64,000 nt of DNA from Sphingomonas mollis (GTDB taxonomy: Bacteria; Pseudomonadota; Alphaproteobacteria; Sphingomonadales; Sphingomonadaceae), in assembly GCF_016427505.1 (NCBI RefSeq), contig NZ_JAELXS010000008.1:1-64000 (forward strand), given 5' to 3'. The notes under the pieces were generated by a model. That model saw only the letters and a program-made list of their open reading frames with translations. It was not told the origin of the DNA and made no database searches. A program made the position numbers and the translations under genes. This document shows positions 21,196 through 31,017 of the stretch, piece after piece (positions within the stretch are counted from its first letter, which is position 1; each line of letters starts with the position of its first letter).

Positions 21196-23358
21196 TCAGA
21201 CGCCGCCGGCCAGTGCGGCGAGCAGCAGCAGGGCGACGATGTTGGTGATCTTTATCATCGGGTTCACGGCCGGGCCGGCGGTGTCCTTGTAGGGATCGCC
21301 GACAGTGTCGCCGGTGACGGCGGCCTTATGCGCCTCCGACCCCTTCCCTCCGTGATTGCCGTCCTCGATATACTTCTTGGCATTGTCCCATGCGCCGCCG
21401 CCGCTGGTCATCGACAGGGCGACGAACAGGCCGGAGACGATGACACCGAGCAGCATCGCGCCGAGCGCCGCGAAGCCCGATGCCTGACCCGCGACCGCGG
21501 TGATGATGAAGTAGAGCGCGATCGGGGAGGCGACGGGCAGCAGGCTGGGGACGATCATCTCCTTGATCGCGGCGCGGGTGACGAGATCGACGGTGCGGCC
21601 GTAATCGGGGCGGCTGGTGCCCAGCATGATGCCGGGATTGTCGCGGAACTGGCCGCGCACCTCCTCCACCACCGCGCCGGCCGCGCGGCCGACGGCGGTC
21701 ATGCCGAACGCGCCGAACAGATAGGGGAGCAGCGCGCCGAGCAGCAGGCCGACGATGACGTACGGGTTCGACAGGCTGAAATCGACGGTCAGGTCGGGGA
21801 AGTAGGTCCGCAGATCGGTGGTGTAGGCGCCAAACAGGACGAGTGCGGCGAGGCCGGCGGAGCCGATCGCATAGCCCTTCGTCACCGCCTTGGTCGTGTT
21901 GCCGACCGCGTCGAGCGCGTCGGTGCGTTCGCGGACCTCGTCGGGCAGGCCGGCCATTTCGGCGATGCCGCCAGCATTGTCGGTGACGGGACCATAGGCG
22001 TCGAGTGCCACGACCATGCCCGCCTGTGCCAGCATCGCGGTGGCGGCGAAGGCGATGCCGATGATGCCCGCCAGCTGATACGAGGCGATGACCGCGACGA
22101 CGATGACGAGGGTGGGCAGCGCGGTCGCCTCAAGGCTGATCGCCAGGCCCTGGATGACGTTGGTGCCGTGGCCGGTTTCCGACGCCTTGGCGATGCTGCG
22201 CACCGGGCGATGGTTGGTGCCGGTGTAATATTCGGTGATCCACACCAGCAATCCGGTGACGACGAGGCCGACCATCATGCACCAGAACAGGTCCATGCCG
22301 GTGAAGCTGGCCGCACCCTCCGCCGGCGCGGCGGCAACGACATCGGTGGCGAGCGCGCCGGTGCCGGCGTCGAGGAAACCGGCGCCGCCGATCGTGGCGT
22401 TCAGGTCGCCGAGCACATAGACGCTGGCAACGTAGATCGCGGGGATCGACAGGATCGTGGCGGTGAAGAAGCCCTTGTACAGCGCGCCCATGATGCTGCC
22501 GCCGCCGAGCCGGACCATGTAGGTGCCGATGATCGAGGTGACGATGCACACGCCGCCGACGATCAGCGGCAGGCTCATCAAACGCATCAACTCGGCCGCA
22601 TCCGCCTGAATCAGCAACGCGATCGAGATCATCGTGACGCCGAGCGTGACGACATAGGTTTCGAACAGATCGGCGGCCATGCCCGCGCAGTCGCCGACAT
22701 TGTCGCCGACGTTATCGGCGATGACGGCGGGGTTGCGGGGATCGTCCTCCGGGATGCCGGCCTCCACCTTGCCGACCAGATCGGCGCCGACGTCGGCCGC
22801 CTTGGTGAAGATGCCGCCGCCGAGGCGTGCGAAGATCGAAATGAGCGACGCGCCGAATGCGAGCGCAGTCAGCGCCTCGACGATGACGCGATCATTGGGG
22901 GCGAGGCCGGAGGGGCCGGTGAGATACCAGAAGAACGAGGCGATCGAGAGCAGGCCCAGCCCCGCGACGAGCATCCCGGTGACGGCGCCGGAGCGGAAGG
23001 CGGTGGTCAGGCCCCCCTGCAATGAGGTGCGTGCCGCTTCCGCCGTCCGTACGTTGGCGCGGACCGAGATGTTCATGCCGACATAGCCCGCCACGCCCGA
23101 CAGGACCGCGCCGATGACGAAGCCGACGGTGGAGATCAGGCCCAGCGTCAACGCCAGCACGCCCGCGACGACGACGCCGACGATCGCGATGGTGGTGTAT
23201 TGCCGGCCTAGATAGGCTTTCGCGCCCTCCTGAATGGCGGCGGCGATGTCCTGCATCCTGGCGTCGCCCGCGGGCTGGCGCAGGACCTGGGCACTGGTGA
23301 ATATACCGTACAGCACGGCGATGACGCCGCAGATCATGGCGAGATAGACTGTCGTCAC
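21196..23358 (-). CDS. hppA: Membrane H+-translocating pyrophosphatase
   Basis: The 720-residue protein has some sixteen membrane segments and the pyrophosphate-site motifs of the family: [29 protein letters not shown], and near the C terminus the DNAKKYIE motif. The motif [10 protein letters not shown] carries Lys and Thr at the two positions that, in known enzymes, mark potassium-independent proton pumps. It hydrolyses PPi and pumps protons across the inner membrane. It is the last of a minus-strand run with nusB and thiL, 104 bases after thiL, a grouping common in alphaproteobacteria. Potassium independence is inferred from the two residues only. Confidence 0.96.
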   Translation of the reverse strand: MTTVYLAMICGVIAVLYGIFTSAQVLRQPAGDARMQDIAAAIQEGAKAYLGRQYTTIAIVGVVVAGVLALTLGLISTVGFVIGAVLSGVAGYVGMNISVRANVRTAEAARTSLQGGLTTAFRSGAVTGMLVAGLGLLSIASFFWYLTGPSGLAPNDRVIVEALTALAFGASLISIFARLGGGIFTKAADVGADLVGKVEAGIPEDDPRNPAVIADNVGDNVGDCAGMAADLFETYVVTLGVTMISIALLIQADAAELMRLMSLPLIVGGVCIVTSIIGTYMVRLGGGSIMGALYKGFFTATILSIPAIYVASVYVLGDLNATIGGAGFLDAGTGALATDVVAAAPAEGAASFTGMDLFWCMMVGLVVTGLLVWITEYYTGTNHRPVRSIAKASETGHGTNVIQGLAISLEATALPTLVIVVAVIASYQLAGIIGIAFAATAMLAQAGMVVALDAYGPVTDNAGGIAEMAGLPDEVRERTDALDAVGNTTKAVTKGYAIGSAGLAALVLFGAYTTDLRTYFPDLTVDFSLSNPYVIVGLLLGALLPYLFGAFGMTAVGRAAGAVVEEVRGQFRDNPGIMLGTSRPDYGRTVDLVTRAAIKEMIVPSLLPVASPIALYFIITAVAGQASGFAALGAMLLGVIVSGLFVALSMTSGGGAWDNAKKYIEDGNHGGKGSEAHKAAVTGDTVGDPYKDTAGPAVNPMIKITNIVALLLLAALAGGV

Positions 23359-23462
23359 GCGTCGCTCCTTCTCCTGAACCGCGGGTCGCCATGCGTGGGC
23401 GATACCGTCGATCGGGGGAGCCTATCGGTTTCGGACGCGCGTGCAAGCCGTCAGGCGGCGCT

Positions 23463-24368
23463 TCAGGTGTTCGGGGCGTGTTCCCAGCCGAGGCGGGCGG
23501 GCAGGGCGACCGATTCCCCGCCATCGACCAGCGTCACGCCGCGCCCGTCGGCGAAGGCGCCGATGCGGGTGGCGGGGACGGGCGGTTGCCATTCGGGCGG
23601 CGCGGCGAACAGCAATTCGTAATCGTCGCCCGAGGTCGCCGCCGCCAGCCGGCCGCGCCGCTCGGCCCCCGCCTGATCGCGGTAGGCGCGCGACAGCGGG
23701 ATGGTGGCGATGTCGATGGTGACGGCCAGACCGCTCGCCGCCGCCATCCGCGCCGCGTCGATCAACAGGCCGTCCGACACGTCGCTCATCGCATGGACAT
23801 GGGGGGCGAGCGCGCGCCCCTCCGCCAGCCGCGGTCGCGGGCGGCGATAGGCGGCGAGCAGCGTCGCCGGCCCCGGTGCGCCGATCGCGATGCCGAGGCC
23901 GGCGCCCGCGTCACCGATCACGCCCGTCACCCAGAGCGCGTCGCCGGCCTGCGCCCCGGTGCGGCTGGGGGCGGCGGCGTCGCGGCCGATCGCGGTGCAA
24001 CTGAGCACGCGCGGGGCGCCGGCCGGCAGCGAGACGGTATCGCCGCCGATCAGCGGCACCGCGAACGCCGCCGTTACCTCGGCCAGGCCGGTCAGGAAGG
24101 CGGCGTCCCAGCCGTCGTGCGACAGCGGCAGGTTGAGCAACACGCCCTCCGGCACCGCGCCCTTGGCGGCGAGATCGGACAGGCTGACCGCGACGAGTTT
24201 CCACGCGACATCGGCGGGGGGATCGTGATCCACGAAATGGACACCCTCGACCAGCGTATCGGTGGTCATCACCAGACCGCCGACGACGGCGGCATCGTCG
24301 AGCAGGCCGCGCGCGCCGGCATGGAGCGGCAGGCCACGCAGGGCGACGATGAATTCGGCTTCGGTCAA
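23463..24368 (-). CDS. thiL: Thiamine-monophosphate kinase
   Basis: ThiL phosphorylates thiamine monophosphate to thiamine diphosphate, the active cofactor. The 301-residue protein has the PurM/ThiL-type fold: an N-terminal GLLDDAAVV, the MTTDTLVEGVHF metal-binding motif, AVSLSDLAAKGA, and in the second half DVSDGLLIDAARMA plus a SGDDYELLFAAPP motif. Length is slightly short of typical (around 310-330). It lies 38 bases after nusB and before hppA on the same strand, a conserved order. No TPP riboswitch is visible upstream, as expected for a salvage step in an operon with nusB. Confidence 0.95.
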   Translation of the reverse strand: MTEAEFIVALRGLPLHAGARGLLDDAAVVGGLVMTTDTLVEGVHFVDHDPPADVAWKLVAVSLSDLAAKGAVPEGVLLNLPLSHDGWDAAFLTGLAEVTAAFAVPLIGGDTVSLPAGAPRVLSCTAIGRDAAAPSRTGAQAGDALWVTGVIGDAGAGLGIAIGAPGPATLLAAYRRPRPRLAEGRALAPHVHAMSDVSDGLLIDAARMAAASGLAVTIDIATIPLSRAYRDQAGAERRGRLAAATSGDDYELLFAAPPEWQPPVPATRIGAFADGRGVTLVDGGESVALPARLGWEHAPNT

Positions 24369-24406
24369 CGCATTTCCCCGCGGCGCTCGCTTCTACCCAA
24401 CAAATG

Positions 24407-24862
24407 TCAGGCGCGCGCGTCCCTGGCGATAGCGTCGAGCAGGCCGTTGACGAAGCCCGATTCGCGCCGGTCGTAAAAGGCGTGGGCGACATCGACATAT
24501 TCGCTGATGACCGCGGGCATCGGCACGTCGGGGCGGGCAAGCAGTTCGTACGTACCGGCGCGCAGAATCGCCTTCATCGGTTTGTCGAGGCGGGTGAGCG
24601 TCCAGCCGCTGGCCAGCTTGCCCTCGATCAACAGATCGATCTCGCCGCTGCGGGTGGTGGCGCCCTTCACCAGATCGTCGAAGAAATCGACGTCCGCCTC
24701 GGCATATTCGACATCCTCGATCGTCGCGCCGATCCGGTGGTTGTGGAATTCATGCAGGAGCGAGGGGACCGCGGTCCCCTCCATCTCGTGCTGATAGAGC
24801 GCCTGGACGGCGGCGAGGCGAGCGGCGGCGCGCGCCTTGGTACGGGCAGAGGTACGGGACAT
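24407..24862 (-). CDS. nusB: Transcription antitermination factor NusB
   Basis: NusB binds BoxA RNA with NusE (ribosomal protein S10) in rRNA antitermination. The 151-residue, all-helical protein starts RTKARAAARLAAVQALYQHE, the basic N-terminal helix that meets BoxA, and ends ISEYVDVAHAFYDRRESGFVNGLLD, the family signature. The Met at 24862 gives the expected N terminus; a longer frame upstream runs into the next gene. It precedes thiL. In many alphaproteobacteria hisD or other his genes lie close upstream; here a PEPxxWA protein gene separates them. Confidence 0.95.
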   Translation of the reverse strand: MSRTSARTKARAAARLAAVQALYQHEMEGTAVPSLLHEFHNHRIGATIEDVEYAEADVDFFDDLVKGATTRSGEIDLLIEGKLASGWTLTRLDKPMKAILRAGTYELLARPDVPMPAVISEYVDVAHAFYDRRESGFVNGLLDAIARDARA

Positions 24863-24914
24863 GGCGCTGCCTGTAGGCGGATAGGGCGCGTGTGTCAGCC
24901 CCGGCGGGTATCGC

Positions 24915-25619
24915 TCAGGCGGCGAACACGATGCGCCGCCGCCGATACCGGGCATATCCGCCGATCATGCCGAAGCCGACGAGCATCGTCGCCCAGGTCG
25001 CCGGTTCGGGAACGGCGGTGACCGATATGCCGCCGGCGTAATCGAGCAGTGTCGTGCCATCGGTGACGGCCGCCCCGTAACTTACGCTGCCGCCGGCATT
25101 GCCGTTGCTCCAGAAATTGACGGCATTGCCGCCGGTGATCGTGAACACGATGCCGTAGATGTCGAAGAAGCCGCCGGAAAACGGATAATCGGTCGCGGTC
25201 TGGGGTGACCCACCCGGATAGAAGAGATTGTCATAGGACAGGCCGGGCGCGAGACCTTCCGGCGTCTGCACGCCGCTGGCGATCGGGTAATGACCGAAAC
25301 TGCGCGGCGCGAGCAGGTTGGTGGGACTGGGGCTGGATGGATTGCTCGGCACGATTCCGGTGATCTTGGCGTTCGCGATGCCGATGTTGGCGTTGGAGAA
25401 CACGCCGCTGATCCCCGACACGATGTACGACCCGACCGGATCGACGGTGTTGGGTGAGGTGCCGAGCGTGCCGGTGTTGGGGTTCGGAACGTAGGTAATC
25501 TGGAACGAACCGCTGATGCCGGAGCCGGCGAAATCGAACAGCGCCGTGGCGGCCGTTGCCGGTGAGGCCAGCAGAACAAAAGTTGTGAATACGGCCGCGG
25601 CAATACCCGACTTCATCAT
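24915..25619 (-). CDS. PEPxxWA-CTERM sorting-domain protein
   Basis: The 234-residue protein has an N-terminal signal (MMKSGIAAAVFTTFVLLASPATA) and a C-terminal sorting tail: VPEPATWATMLVGFGMIGGY followed by ARYRRRR. This is the PEPxxWA variant common in sphingomonads: PEP motif, hydrophobic helix, basic end. Proteins of this type are thought to be processed by an exosortase/XrtA-like system and shown on, or shed from, the cell surface. The middle part is Gly/Ser/Asn-rich with no recognised enzyme domain. No exosortase gene is in the window. It sits between nusB and hisD. Confidence 0.88.
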   Translation of the reverse strand: MMKSGIAAAVFTTFVLLASPATAATALFDFAGSGISGSFQITYVPNPNTGTLGTSPNTVDPVGSYIVSGISGVFSNANIGIANAKITGIVPSNPSSPSPTNLLAPRSFGHYPIASGVQTPEGLAPGLSYDNLFYPGGSPQTATDYPFSGGFFDIYGIVFTITGGNAVNFWSNGNAGGSVSYGAAVTDGTTLLDYAGGISVTAVPEPATWATMLVGFGMIGGYARYRRRRIVFAA

Positions 25620-25719
25620 GGCATATCCTCCCTTTTCGGGGCGAGAAGTACCGTCATGTCATCTGGCGATAAAGCGCGATTGTCCTAACATTCGATGGTG
25701 AGTCGATGCTTGCCCTTTA

Positions 25720-27015
25720 CTATCGGTTCATGCGCAGTCGAAGCGCCACCGATCGTGCATGCGCCGGCAAACCTTCCGCCTCCGCCATTTTGACTGTCGC
25801 GGGGCCGAGTTCGGCGAGGGCGGTTTCGTCCAGCCCCAGAAAACTGGTGCGCTTCATGAAGTCGAGGACGGACAGGCCGCTGGCGAAGCGGGCGCGGCGG
25901 CCGGTGGGGAGGACGTGGTTGGGACCGGCGACGTAATCGCCGATCGCTTCCGGCGTGTGGCGGCCGAGGAACACGCTGCCGGCGTGGCGGACGCGGTCGA
26001 ACAGGGTCTGGGGCTCGTCGACCGCCAGTTGGAGGTGTTCGGGGGCGAGGCGATCGACCAGCGGCATCGCATCGGCGAGGGTGGCGACGACGATGATCGC
26101 GCCGTTTGCTTCCCATGCCTGCCGCGCGACCGCGCCGGTGGCGAGTGTATTTAGCTGGCGATCAACGGCGTCGGCGACGGCGTCGGCATAGGCGCTGTCG
26201 TCGGTGAACAGGATCGATTGCGTCGTCACGTCGTGTTCGGCCTGGCTTAGCAGATCGGCAGCGGTCCATTCGGGGTCGTTCAGCGCATCGGCGACGACGA
26301 CGATTTCCGAGGGGCCGGCGACCATGTCGATGCCGACGACGCCGTAGAGCTGGCGCTTGGCCTCCGCGACCCATGCGTTGCCGGGGCCGGTGATGACATC
26401 GACGGGGGCGATATCGCCCGCGCCGTAAGCCAGCGCGGCGACGCCCTGTGCGCCGCCGATCCGCCAGATCTCGTCCACCCCGGCGAGATGCGCGGCGGCG
26501 AGGACCAGCGGGTTGATCTGGCCATCCGGCGTCGGTGTGACCATCGCGAGGCGGCCGACGCCGGCGACCTTGGCGGGGATCGCGTTCATCAGCAGCGACG
26601 ACGGATAGGCGGCGCGGCCGCCGGGCACGTACAGCCCGGCCGCATCCACCGGCCGCCAGCGCGCGCCGAGGCGGACGCCGACGGGATCGATATAGTCGGT
26701 GTCGGCGGGCTTCTGCCGCTCATGATAGGCGCGGATGCGGCCGGCGGCGAGATCGAGCGCGGCGCGCAGTTCCGGCTCCAGCGCGGCATAGGCGTCGGCA
26801 CAGACGCTCGCGTCGATGCGCCAGCCGGTGGTATCGAGATCATGGCGATCGAGCCGCAGCGTCAGGTCGCGCACCGCATCGGCGCCGCGCGTGCGGACGT
26901 CGGCGATGATCGCCGCTACGTCACGCGCCACATCGGCAGAGGATTCGCGACGGTCCTCGACCAGCGCGGTGAAGGCGGTGGCGAAGCCGGCGTCGGCGGC
27001 GTTCAGGCGGATCAT
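25720..27015 (-). CDS. hisD: Histidinol dehydrogenase
   Basis: HisD oxidises L-histidinol to L-histidine in two NAD-dependent steps. The 431-residue protein has [17 protein letters not shown], the [11 protein letters not shown] loop, AEHD (a zinc-ligand region), [18 protein letters not shown], and the C-terminal [13 protein letters not shown], all typical. The start at 27015 overlaps the hisG stop by four bases (ATGA on the minus strand), so translation is probably coupled. Longer upstream in-frame sequence is antisense to other genes and does not belong to it. It is the second gene of a hisG-hisD unit. Confidence 0.97.
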   Translation of the reverse strand: MIRLNAADAGFATAFTALVEDRRESSADVARDVAAIIADVRTRGADAVRDLTLRLDRHDLDTTGWRIDASVCADAYAALEPELRAALDLAAGRIRAYHERQKPADTDYIDPVGVRLGARWRPVDAAGLYVPGGRAAYPSSLLMNAIPAKVAGVGRLAMVTPTPDGQINPLVLAAAHLAGVDEIWRIGGAQGVAALAYGAGDIAPVDVITGPGNAWVAEAKRQLYGVVGIDMVAGPSEIVVVADALNDPEWTAADLLSQAEHDVTTQSILFTDDSAYADAVADAVDRQLNTLATGAVARQAWEANGAIIVVATLADAMPLVDRLAPEHLQLAVDEPQTLFDRVRHAGSVFLGRHTPEAIGDYVAGPNHVLPTGRRARFASGLSVLDFMKRTSFLGLDETALAELGPATVKMAEAEGLPAHARSVALRLRMNR

Positions 27016-27674
27016 GCCGCGATGCTGCCGGCGACGGCGCGGCGGAATGCCTCGACCAGGGGGACGACATCGGCGCGGGTCTTCATCGCGGCGCGGTTGA
27101 CGACGAGGCGGCTGGTGACGTCCATGATGCGTTCGACCTCGACCAGCCCGTTCTCCTTCAGGGTACGGCCCGACGACACGAGGTCGACGATGCGCGGGGC
27201 GAGGCCGAGCGTAGGGGCGAGCTCCATCGCGCCGTTCAGCTTGACGCATTCCGCCTGCACGCCGCGGCGCGCGAAATGGGCTTGGGTGACGTGCGGATAT
27301 TTGGTTGCGACGTGGACATGGCTCCAGCCGCGCGGATCGTCGCCGGCGGCGAGGGCGACGGGTTCGGCGACCGACAGGCGGCAATGGCCGATGCCGAGAT
27401 CGACGGGGGCGTAGAGTTCGGAATAATCGAATTCGGCCAGCACGTCGGACCCGACGATGCCGAGTTGCGCGGCACCATGCGCGACGAAGGTGGCGACGTC
27501 GAACGCGCGGACGCGGATCAACTCGATACCGGGCACGTCGGTGGCGAAACGCAGCGCGCGGCTGTCCCCGTCGGCGAAGGACGCTTCCGGGTGGATGCCG
27601 GCGGCGGCGAGCAGCGGCAGGGCTTCCGCCAGGATGCGACCCTTGGGAACGGCGATGATGAGCGGTTGCGGCAT
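27012..27674 (-). CDS. hisG: ATP phosphoribosyltransferase, short form
   Basis: HisG makes phosphoribosyl-ATP in the first, feedback-controlled step of histidine synthesis. The 220-residue protein starts [18 protein letters not shown] and has [12 protein letters not shown] and [20 protein letters not shown], the PRPP-binding signature. It lacks the C-terminal regulatory domain of the long form, so it should act with a HisZ subunit, which is not in this window. It lies just upstream of hisD with a four-base overlap and is divergent from the DUF2332 gene 44 bases away. Confidence 0.96.
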   Translation of the reverse strand: MPQPLIIAVPKGRILAEALPLLAAAGIHPEASFADGDSRALRFATDVPGIELIRVRAFDVATFVAHGAAQLGIVGSDVLAEFDYSELYAPVDLGIGHCRLSVAEPVALAAGDDPRGWSHVHVATKYPHVTQAHFARRGVQAECVKLNGAMELAPTLGLAPRIVDLVSSGRTLKENGLVEVERIMDVTSRLVVNRAAMKTRADVVPLVEAFRRAVAGSIAA

Positions 27675-27718
27675 GGGCGGGCTTTACCGACGCCCCCCGG
27701 CAGGCGCAATGAAGCGAG

Positions 27719-28837
27719 ATGACAAACGGGTCATCAGGCGAAGCAGCCAATCGCGCGGCGTTCGACGTGCAGGCGGGATATTGCGCGGCGATGGACGCGC
27801 CGGTGACTGCGCGGATCTGCACCGCGCTGGCAGAGGCGATCGACCGGGAGGGCGAGACCGGGCGGCGGGTGCTCGACTGGACGGGCGAGCCGGTGGCGGA
27901 TGCGCTGGCGTTGAGGTTGGTGGGCGGGTTGCACGCGCTGCACCGGGCGGGCGTGGACCCGGCGCTGTCGGCGGTGTTCGCTGGCGACACGGTGGCGGAA
28001 CCGCTGGTGCGGCTGGTGTTGCAGGATGTGATGCTGCGGCACGATGCGGCGTTGCTGCCGTGGCTGGACGGGCCGCCGCAGACGAACGAGGCGGCGCGGT
28101 CGGCGGGGCTGATGACCGGCATGCTGCATCTGGCGGCGCGATTCGGCCCGCGGATCGAGGTGCTGGAGATCGGGTCGAGTGCGGGACTGAACCTGTTGAT
28201 CGATCGCTTTCGCTTCGATCTGGGCGGGGTGGTGGCCGGGCCTGAAGGGGCGGCGGTGACGATCCGGCCGGACTGGCGCGGGCCACCGCCGCCCGCCGTG
28301 CCGATCGAGATCGTGGGCGCGCACGGCGTCGATGTGGCGCCGGTGGACGTGCGCGATCCGGCGGCGGCGGAGCGGCTGGCGGCATATGTATGGGTCGATG
28401 CGGTGGAGCGGCAGGCGCGGCTGGCGGCGGCGGTCGCGATGATACGCGAGGATGGCGTGGCGCTGGACCAGGGCGACGCGGCGGACTGGATCGAGGTGCG
28501 GCTGGCCGAACCGCAGGAGGCGGGTGTGATCCGCGTGCTGATGCATTCGGTGGTGTGGCAGTATCTGGGCGACGAACGCCGCTCGCGGATCAGGGACGCG
28601 ATGACGGCGGCGGGTGCGCGGGCAACGGTGGAGCGGCCGCTGGGGTGGGTGATGATGGAGCCGAACCGCGATCTCCACCGGCACGAGGTGCGGGTGCGCG
28701 GCTGGCCGGGCGATACGCCGATGGAGCTGGTGGCGCTGACCCATGCGCACGGCGCGTGGGTGGAGGGGCTGGCGCCGCCATATGAGACGCGGGATTATGT
28801 GATGATGCGCGGGCCGTACGATCCGGCGGGGCGGTAG
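27719..28837 (+). CDS. DUF2332 family protein
   Basis: The 372-residue protein fits the DUF2332 pattern: a helical N-terminal half with LGG-like VGGLHALHRAG, FAGDTVAEPLVRLVLQ, then IEVLEIGSSAGLNLLIDRF, a glycine-rich motif that resembles the SAM-binding loop of methyltransferases, and later LRVLMHSVVWQYL. The family has no established activity; the GSSAGLNLL motif suggests a nucleotide- or SAM-related fold, which is an inference. It is divergent from hisG and is followed by a palindromic repeat. Codon use matches the host genome. Confidence 0.85.
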   Translation: MTNGSSGEAANRAAFDVQAGYCAAMDAPVTARICTALAEAIDREGETGRRVLDWTGEPVADALALRLVGGLHALHRAGVDPALSAVFAGDTVAEPLVRLVLQDVMLRHDAALLPWLDGPPQTNEAARSAGLMTGMLHLAARFGPRIEVLEIGSSAGLNLLIDRFRFDLGGVVAGPEGAAVTIRPDWRGPPPPAVPIEIVGAHGVDVAPVDVRDPAAAERLAAYVWVDAVERQARLAAAVAMIREDGVALDQGDAADWIEVRLAEPQEAGVIRVLMHSVVWQYLGDERRSRIRDAMTAAGARATVERPLGWVMMEPNRDLHRHEVRVRGWPGDTPMELVALTHAHGAWVEGLAPPYETRDYVMMRGPYDPAGR

Positions 28838-28841
28838 GGTT

Positions 28842-28913
28842 CTCCTGCGAAGGCAGGAGTCCAGAGTTATGGAGGACAGCGCTTGTGGTCCTGGGCTCCT
28901 GCGTTCGCAGGAG
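28842..28913. repeat. Paired palindromic repeat
   Basis: Two units, 28842-28859 (ctcctgc-gaag-gcaggag) and 28896-28913 (ctcctgcg-tt-cgcaggag), are each palindromic and are also inverted relative to one another with flanking tccag/ctgg. The block fills the gap between two convergent genes and could fold as a cloverleaf or a long hairpin. It looks like a dispersed intergenic repeat. Confidence 0.75.
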
Positions 28914-28922
28914 CAAGGGTCG

Positions 28923-29807
28923 TCAGATGCCCCATTGCCGCATCGCTGCGATCACCGCAGCCGGATTCTGCCACGGCACGAAATGACCGGCATCGACGCG
29001 CTCGATCGTCAGGTTCGGGACCAGCGTATCAAGTCCCTCCAGCTGCACCGGTAGCAGCGCCCTGTCCTGCGTGCCCCAGATCACCAGCGTCGGTTGCGTC
29101 ACCGGCGGGAACGGGGCGTCGAGGAAGGCGGGGCGGGACGGGGTTTCGCCGGCGGCGGGGACGGTGATCGGGGAGGCGCGATACCAGTTGAGCATTGCGG
29201 TCATCGCACCGGGCTGGCCCCATTCGTCCAGATACGCGGCCTTGTCGGCGCCGGCGATGGCGGTGGTGACGTGCGCGGCGAAGTTGCTGGTGAAAAAGCG
29301 TTCGAGCCCTTCGCCGATCAGGCCGCGATCGAGACCCGTGTCGCGGAAGCGGGTGATGTACTGGCTGGCGGCGCGTTGGGCGGGATCGTCGAACAGCGAG
29401 CGCTGGAAGACGAGAGGATGGGGAGCGTTGACGATGACCAGTCGCTCGATCCGGTCGGGATGGCCGAGCGCCGCCATCCACGCGATCGCGCCGCCCCAGT
29501 CATGGCCGACCAGCGTGAAGCGATCGATCCCGAGTGCATCGGCAAGCGCCAGCAGATCGGCGACGATGCGATCGGGGGCATAGGCGGCGATGCCCTCCGG
29601 CTTCGACGAGCGGGCATAGCCGCGCTGGTCGGGTGCGACGACGCGGTGGTCGCGGGCAAGGTCGGGGACGATGTGCCGCCATGTCCGGTGCGATTCGGGG
29701 AAACCGTGGAGCAGGATGACGGCGGGCGCATTCTCCGGTCCGGCGATCTGCACGTCGAGTTCGACCCCGGTGGACAGCGTCAGGCGGGTGAGGGGGGCGT
29801 CGGTCAT
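28923..29807 (-). CDS. Alpha/beta hydrolase, epoxide-hydrolase type
   Basis: The 294-residue protein has the HGFPESHRTW oxyanion motif at residues 34-43, the nucleophile elbow LVGHDWGGA with Asp103 in place of Ser, and a C-terminal GHFVPWQ that supplies the His. An Asp nucleophile with HGFPE marks the epoxide hydrolase / haloalkane or fluoroacetate dehalogenase branch; the Trp after the nucleophile points to epoxide hydrolases, though the substrate cannot be told. The start at 29807 overlaps the upstream NUDIX stop by four bases. It is probably the last gene of a GST-NUDIX-hydrolase run. Confidence 0.9.
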   Translation of the reverse strand: MTDAPLTRLTLSTGVELDVQIAGPENAPAVILLHGFPESHRTWRHIVPDLARDHRVVAPDQRGYARSSKPEGIAAYAPDRIVADLLALADALGIDRFTLVGHDWGGAIAWMAALGHPDRIERLVIVNAPHPLVFQRSLFDDPAQRAASQYITRFRDTGLDRGLIGEGLERFFTSNFAAHVTTAIAGADKAAYLDEWGQPGAMTAMLNWYRASPITVPAAGETPSRPAFLDAPFPPVTQPTLVIWGTQDRALLPVQLEGLDTLVPNLTIERVDAGHFVPWQNPAAVIAAMRQWGI

Positions 29808-30304
29808 GCCGGCAGGATGCGCGCCGATGCGGTGGCGGGCAAGTCGTCGGTTGCTTCCAGCATCGCGATCAGGTCGGTGGGGAAGATCGGTTCGGGATGG
29901 GCGGCGATCTCGGCGCGGGTGAACCAGTGCCAGTTGGTCATCACACGCTGTTCGAGCGGGGTGTGGCCGGTGGTGACGACGTCGCAGGCGTCGATCTCCA
30001 CGCGATAGAAGCGTTCGTCGGCGGTGACCTCGACGCCCTCCAGCGTCAGGAAATCGACGACGCGGCGGGCGACCTCGGGGCCGCAATCGCGGTCGAGACC
30101 GACTTCCTCCATCAATTCGCGGCGGGCGGCGGCAGCATAGGTTTCGCCGGGATCGACCGCGCCGCCCGGCGTCACCCAGAAGGGCGGCCGGTCGGCGGGG
30201 GTGAAGCGGAACAGCAGGACGCGACCGGCGGCATCGACCAGCAGGATGCGGGCGGCGGGACGGGATGTGCGGGCCATGGGGCGGGGGGCGGGATCAGTCG
30301 TCAT
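29804..30304 (-). CDS. NUDIX hydrolase
   Basis: The 166-residue protein has a complete Nudix box: GGAVDPGETYAAAARRELME followed by EVGL, which gives the GX5EX7REUXEEXGU metal site. Nudix enzymes cleave nucleoside diphosphates linked to another group; this one's substrate is unknown. The start at 30304 overlaps the GST stop by eleven bases; a second Met at 30277 is possible. Stop and start overlap by four bases with the downstream hydrolase, so coupling is likely. Confidence 0.9.
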   Translation of the reverse strand: MTTDPAPRPMARTSRPAARILLVDAAGRVLLFRFTPADRPPFWVTPGGAVDPGETYAAAARRELMEEVGLDRDCGPEVARRVVDFLTLEGVEVTADERFYRVEIDACDVVTTGHTPLEQRVMTNWHWFTRAEIAAHPEPIFPTDLIAMLEATDDLPATASARILPA

Positions 30305-31001
30305 CGAGTTCCGGATAATGGCGGAAGATGCCGTCTTCGTTGAAGGGCAGTCGACGATCGCTTTTCAGATAGGCGCGGATGCCGGGCAGGGTGGCGACCT
30401 GATCGTGGATGCGGATCACCTCCGGATAATCGGGTTCCAGCGTCTTCATGCGGCGGGGGAACATGTAGCGCAGTCCCTCGACCAGCTGGAACATCGAGGT
30501 GTCGACGCAGGTCCAGCGGTGATCGACCATCCAGTCGCCACTGTTGGCGCGGATCGACGCCTCGAAATGCGTGAGGAACTTGGGCATCCGTTCAGTCCGG
30601 AACTGGGCGGCGGCGCGGGCGGCCTCGCGGCGCTGTTCGGCGTAATAGGCGCCGGGGTCGACGGGGTGGTGGACGTTGTGGACCTCGGCGACCATGTCGG
30701 CGATGGTCAGTTGCATCTGATGCAGCCACAGGCGTTCGGCCATCGTGGACGGGCCGATGCCATGGCGTTCGCCCAGGAACATCAGGATATTGGCGGTCTG
30801 CGCGATCACCAGCCCCTCGCTGGCGAGATAGGGCGGCGCGAACGGTGGCCGGGCGGTGCGGGTCGCCATGTCGGCCACCATCGCCTCTGCACCCAGCCGG
30901 CGGGCGCAGTCGTCATACTCGATGCCGGCCGCTTCCATCGCCAGCCGGACGAACTCACCCCGGCCGGGGATCGACGGCCAGTACCACAGGTCATAGGCCA
31001 T
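30294..31001 (-). CDS. Glutathione S-transferase family protein
   Basis: The 235-residue protein starts with a thioredoxin-like half (DLWYWPSIPGRGEFVRLAME) and continues with LVIAQTANILMFLGERHGI and an all-helical C-terminal half with the N-capping-type region WTCVDTSMFQLVEGL. Tyr6 in the YWPS stretch is a candidate for the glutathione-contacting residue, seen in the same place in sigma-like GSTs. Its substrate is unknown; it might conjugate an electrophile that the neighbouring hydrolase also handles. It lies just before the NUDIX gene and 16 bases after the bolA stop. Confidence 0.88.
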   Translation of the reverse strand: MAYDLWYWPSIPGRGEFVRLAMEAAGIEYDDCARRLGAEAMVADMATRTARPPFAPPYLASEGLVIAQTANILMFLGERHGIGPSTMAERLWLHQMQLTIADMVAEVHNVHHPVDPGAYYAEQRREAARAAAQFRTERMPKFLTHFEASIRANSGDWMVDHRWTCVDTSMFQLVEGLRYMFPRRMKTLEPDYPEVIRIHDQVATLPGIRAYLKSDRRLPFNEDGIFRHYPELDDD

Positions 31002-31017
31002 CGATCCGTCTCTCCCC

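Noticed and set aside
23358..24862. TPP riboswitch before thiL
   Set aside because: No CUGAGA-type motif or P1-P5 fold is visible; ThiL is downstream of nusB with a short gap.
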